DNA of 64,000 bases, taken from Microbacterium sp. HD4P20. Lineage in GTDB: Bacteria; Actinomycetota; Actinomycetes; Actinomycetales; Microbacteriaceae. How positions within the stretch are numbered: the first letter of the stretch is position 1; every line of letters starts with the position of its first letter. A model generated the notes under the pieces. It saw nothing but the letters and a program-made list of their open reading frames with translations. It did no database searches and was not told where the DNA came from. This document shows positions 60,875 to 64,000 of the stretch, one piece after another. A program made the translations under genes and the position numbers. The stretch covers positions 248,001 through 312,000 of the forward strand of contig NZ_JAHZQZ020000012.1 of assembly GCF_019449275.2 (NCBI RefSeq), given 5' to 3'.

Positions 60875-63800
60875 ATGCGATACATCGAAGACGAAGGCCG
60901 GATCGTCTGGAGCGCCAGCGACCTCAAAGCCGCAGCCGAGTGCGAGTTCGCATGGCTGCGTGCGATCGACGCGCGGCTGGGGCGCGTCGAGGCTGTCGAA
61001 GAGCCCGAGGACCTCACGCTCGAGCGGGCCGGGCGGCTCGGCACGATGCACGAGCGGCAGGTGCTGGCCGACTACGTCGCGCGATTCGGTGCGAGCGTGG
61101 TCGAGATTCCTGAAGTGCGGTCGTCAGATGCCGTGGCTCTGGCCGACGCGGTGGCTCGCACGAACGCGGCCCTGACGTCGGACGCCGAGGTGATCTACCA
61201 GGCCGCGTTCTCGACGAGCGACTTCGTCGGGTTCGCCGACTTTCTCGTGCGAGACCCCTTGCCGGCGCCGGGGACCGGCGTCCGGCCCTGGATCGTGCAA
61301 GACACCAAGCTGGCTCGTCGCGCGCGGGTGACGGCGCTCATGCAGCTGGCGGCATACGTCGACCAGCTTGACCGGCTCGGGGTGGTCCGTTCCGACCGGG
61401 TCGAGTTGCTGCTGGGCGACGGCAGTGTCAGCGTCCACGAGGTCGACGACCTCCTTCCGGTCTTCCGCCTGCGCCGTGAGCGTCTGGCAGCGTTGATCCT
61501 CGACCGCCGCCTCGAGCTCGGCGCGGCCGGCGACCCGATCGCGTGGGGCGATGAGCGAGGCGAGCTCGGCGTGATCGCGTGCGGACGCTGTGCGACGTGC
61601 GACGCCGAGGTCGTGGCATCCCGCGATCTTCTCCTCGTCGCCGGCATGCGCCCGGTCCAGCGTGAGCGGCTGCGCGCCGCCGGGGTAACCACGATCGACG
61701 AGCTGGCGACGGTGGCTGCTGCGCCGCCCGCCATGAATCCGGATGTGTTCGCGTCGCTGCGGACGCAGGCGCGACTGCAGCTCGAGAGTCCCGCCGGTAC
61801 GCCCCCGCTCTTCCCGCCGAAGCCGACTCCCGGCGCCGAGACCGCGCACGCGCACCATGACGGTGCGCGCACCGAGATCATCGCGGAAGCCGCAGCCGTC
61901 TCGGCGGGCCGCGTCGCCCATGCCGTTGCGGCACTCGTCGAGACACCGGTGGCCGTGCCGGACGAGGCGCCGCCGGTGCCGGTGTTCGAGGTCGTCGCGC
62001 CCCAGGCTCTCGGCGCGCTGCCGCGGCCGGATCACGGCGACCTGTTCTTCGACTTCGAGGGCGACCCGCTGCACTGTGAACCGAGGCAAGCCGGGAAGCC
62101 TCCGGTGCCGGGGGAGCCGACCCTGTGGGGCATCGACTACCTGTTCGGCTGGGTTGACTCGCGCGAGCAGTACACCGCTCTGTGGGCGCACAGCTTCGCC
62201 GACGAGAAACGCGCGCTCGAGAGCTTCCTCGACATCGTCGCCCTGCGGCGCCAGCAGTTCCCGGGCATGCACATCTACCACTACGCGCCCTACGAGCCGA
62301 CGCACCTGCTCGCGATGGCGGCGCGGCACGGCGCGCGCGAGGCCGATGTCGACCGGCTGTTGCGCGACGGCGTCTTCGTGGACCTGTACCCGATCGTCCG
62401 CCGGGCGTTGCGGGTGGGGTCCCGGTCCTACTCCATCAAGAAGCTCGAGCCGCTCTACATGGGCGATGAGGTGCGCACCAGCGACGTGCAGAAGGGCGAC
62501 GACTCCATCGTGCGCTATGTCGAGGCGCGCGCCCTGGCCGACGACGGCGACGATGTCGCGGCGCGCGACATCCTCGACGATCTCGCCGACTACAACCGGT
62601 ACGACTGTGTGTCGACCCGGCGTCTGCGTGACTGGCTGGTCGATCGCGCCCGCGAGGCGCAGCTGCGGCCCTCTCCCGATCCCGAGCCGGATGAGCGGGC
62701 GTACGAGCCGTCGCCGCGTGCGACCATGCTCGAGGCGCTCGCCCAGCAGCATCCCGACGATTCCGTTCCGGCGCGCACGCTGCATCTCGGTGCCGCAGCG
62801 ATCGACTACTACCCGCGCGAGTCGAAGTCCTTCTGGGCCACCCACTTCCTGCGACTGCGAGAGCCGGTGTCGCTGTGGGACGAGACGCGCGACGTGGTGA
62901 CCGTCGACCCCACCCGCAGCCGTGTGCTCGAGGACTGGCACTTCGGCGAGAGCGGGCGCGGCGGCGAGCGCCGGATCATCGAGCTGCGGGGCGACCTCGC
63001 GCCCGGCACGCGCCTGAGCGAGGGCACGAGCCCGTTCGCGCTGTACGAGCTGCCCGCGCCCTACCCGTTCGAGGCGTCGCCGCGGTGGATCCACTCCTAT
63101 CGCTCCGTCAAAGTGCTCGAGGTACTCGACGACGGTGCCGTCGTCGAAGAGACGGCGGTCGACGGCAACACGTGGGCACCCCTGCCCCTCGCCCTCACCC
63201 CGCCGGCTCCGCCCGGAGCCGGCAACCAGCAGGCGGCGATCGATGCGTGGGCGGATGCCGTCATCAATGCCCACCCCCGGCTTCCCGAGGACCCGGCCAC
63301 CGACATCCTGTGCCGTCGGCCGCCCCGCACCCTGCGGCAGGCGCGGGACGGTGCGCTGCCCCCGGTCGACGGTGATGTCGTGGACGCGATCGCGCAGGCC
63401 GTGCGCGACCTCGACCGCAGCTACCTGGCCGTGCAGGGACCGCCCGGAACCGGCAAGACCTACGTCGGGTCACACGTGATCGCGCGGCTCGTGCGCGACC
63501 ACGGCTACAAGGTCGGCGTCGTCGCCCAGGGACACGCGACGATCGAGCAACTGCTGGATCGCGTCATCGCAGCCGGCGTGCCGGCGTCGCAGGTGGGCAA
63601 GGCTCCGAAGGATCCGAGCGCGCAGCACGCGTTCACGGTGGTGCCCAAGAACGGGATCGCCGCGTTCACGGCCGAGCACGATAGCGACGGCTACGTGATC
63701 GGTGGGACGGCGTGGGACTTCAGCCACGAGGGCCGGGTACCCCGGGCCAGTCTCGACCTGCTGGTGGTCGACGAGGCCGGTCAGTTCTCGCTCGCCTCGA

Positions 63801-64000
63801 CGATCGCCGTCTCACTCGCGGCCCCCCGCCTGCTGCTGCTCGGCGATCCGCAGCAGCTTCCGCAGGTGAGCCAGGGCACGCACCCGGCGCCCGTCGACAC
63901 CTCCGCTCTCGGCTGGGTGATGGACGGCGCCGACGTCATCCCCCACGAGTACGGGTACTTCCTCGCCCAGACTCGGCGGATGCGCCCCGAGGTCGCAGCG
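60875..64000 (+). CDS. TM0106-type RecB-like nuclease fused to an SF1 helicase (3' end outside window)
   Basis: An open frame of 1042 codons runs from ATG at 60875 to the last base without a stop, so the C-terminus is missing. Residues 1 to about 270 resemble the RecB-like nuclease part, with SASDLKAAAECEFAWL, an HERQVLADY segment, DTKLARRARVTALMQLAAY (core QDTKLARRARV) and a CGRCATC Cys cluster. An RNase H-like segment follows with DLFFDFEGDP and HYAPYEPTHLLAM. The helicase has Walker A GPPGTGKT near residue 856, motif II VDEAGQFSLAS, motif III GDPQQLPQ and QTRRMRPE. It probably acts in DNA or RNA processing; the precise role is unknown. Confidence 0.88.
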   Translation, partial: MRYIEDEGRIVWSASDLKAAAECEFAWLRAIDARLGRVEAVEEPEDLTLERAGRLGTMHERQVLADYVARFGASVVEIPEVRSSDAVALADAVARTNAALTSDAEVIYQAAFSTSDFVGFADFLVRDPLPAPGTGVRPWIVQDTKLARRARVTALMQLAAYVDQLDRLGVVRSDRVELLLGDGSVSVHEVDDLLPVFRLRRERLAALILDRRLELGAAGDPIAWGDERGELGVIACGRCATCDAEVVASRDLLLVAGMRPVQRERLRAAGVTTIDELATVAAAPPAMNPDVFASLRTQARLQLESPAGTPPLFPPKPTPGAETAHAHHDGARTEIIAEAAAVSAGRVAHAVAALVETPVAVPDEAPPVPVFEVVAPQALGALPRPDHGDLFFDFEGDPLHCEPRQAGKPPVPGEPTLWGIDYLFGWVDSREQYTALWAHSFADEKRALESFLDIVALRRQQFPGMHIYHYAPYEPTHLLAMAARHGAREADVDRLLRDGVFVDLYPIVRRALRVGSRSYSIKKLEPLYMGDEVRTSDVQKGDDSIVRYVEARALADDGDDVAARDILDDLADYNRYDCVSTRRLRDWLVDRAREAQLRPSPDPEPDERAYEPSPRATMLEALAQQHPDDSVPARTLHLGAAAIDYYPRESKSFWATHFLRLREPVSLWDETRDVVTVDPTRSRVLEDWHFGESGRGGERRIIELRGDLAPGTRLSEGTSPFALYELPAPYPFEASPRWIHSYRSVKVLEVLDDGAVVEETAVDGNTWAPLPLALTPPAPPGAGNQQAAIDAWADAVINAHPRLPEDPATDILCRRPPRTLRQARDGALPPVDGDVVDAIAQAVRDLDRSYLAVQGPPGTGKTYVGSHVIARLVRDHGYKVGVVAQGHATIEQLLDRVIAAGVPASQVGKAPKDPSAQHAFTVVPKNGIAAFTAEHDSDGYVIGGTAWDFSHEGRVPRASLDLLVVDEAGQFSLASTIAVSLAAPRLLLLGDPQQLPQVSQGTHPAPVDTSALGWVMDGADVIPHEYGYFLAQTRRMRPEVAA

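Noticed and set aside
1..64000. CRISPR arrays, tRNA/rRNA genes, prophage or insertion sequences
   Set aside because: No spaced direct repeats of CRISPR type, no tRNA cloverleaf sequence, no transposase or integrase motif was recognised.

Overview
The window is chromosomal DNA from a high-GC actinobacterium, most likely a Microbacteriaceae member such as Microbacterium. This rests on gene density, GC- and Asp/Ala-rich coding, DUF1918 and DUF1206 proteins, solute-binding lipoproteins with binding-protein-dependent permeases but no local ATPase, and many ATGA/GTGA start-stop overlaps. The species is inferred, not shown. No tRNA, rRNA, CRISPR array, phage or insertion sequence was seen.

Layout. 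0-16 kb is mixed: the end of an MFS transporter, an agmatine deiminase/amidase pair with a divergent TetR regulator and a palindromic operator, an M23 peptidase, aldo/keto reductases, a GH35 beta-galactosidase, two tandem NmrA-like proteins, an S9 peptidase, a VOC protein and an AlkA-type glycosylase. A 20-bp tandem array lies upstream of the glycosylase. Next come an orphan winged-helix regulator and a very small Cys-rich ORF behind a near-consensus promoter.

16.6-40.8 kb is the most interesting part, a large carbohydrate locus. It has a FadR-type regulator and five genes that fit a complete oxidative (non-phosphorylative) L-fucose pathway: dehydrogenase, lactonase, fuconate dehydratase, 2-keto-3-deoxyfuconate dehydrogenase and diketo-acid hydrolase. 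It continues with a CE7 esterase, an ABC importer, a GH95 alpha-L-fucosidase, a ROK regulator, a GH42 beta-galactosidase, a LacI regulator, a second ABC importer, a YicI-like GH31 alpha-xylosidase and a GH1 beta-glucosidase. Together these activities would dismantle a fucosylated, acetylated xyloglucan oligosaccharide (Fuc-Gal(OAc)-Xyl-Glc) inside the cell and oxidise the fucose to pyruvate and lactate. Three operator families tie the modules together: ACATCSGATGT near the FadR, dehydratase and importer-1 promoters; TTTGT-N11-ACAAA at the importer-1 and GH42 promoters; and CGAAGCGCTTCG at the LacI and importer-2 promoters.

40.9-64 kb is again mixed: a GNAT protein, a serine hydrolase, DUF1622 and DUF1206 membrane proteins, acidic small proteins, a TetR/NCS1 permease/amidohydrolase unit, an alpha/beta hydrolase, SbcD-SbcC, a nucleoside phosphorylase-like protein, a DHA2 MFS exporter, a lipase-maturation-factor protein, glutamine-dependent NAD synthetase, and a truncated TM0106-type nuclease-helicase running off the right end. 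Intergenic hairpins and two palindromic repeat elements are described individually. Only two gene-free stretches exceed 300 bases: 15153-15510 holds the tandem array, and 16255-16653 holds the small Cys-rich ORF and its promoter.
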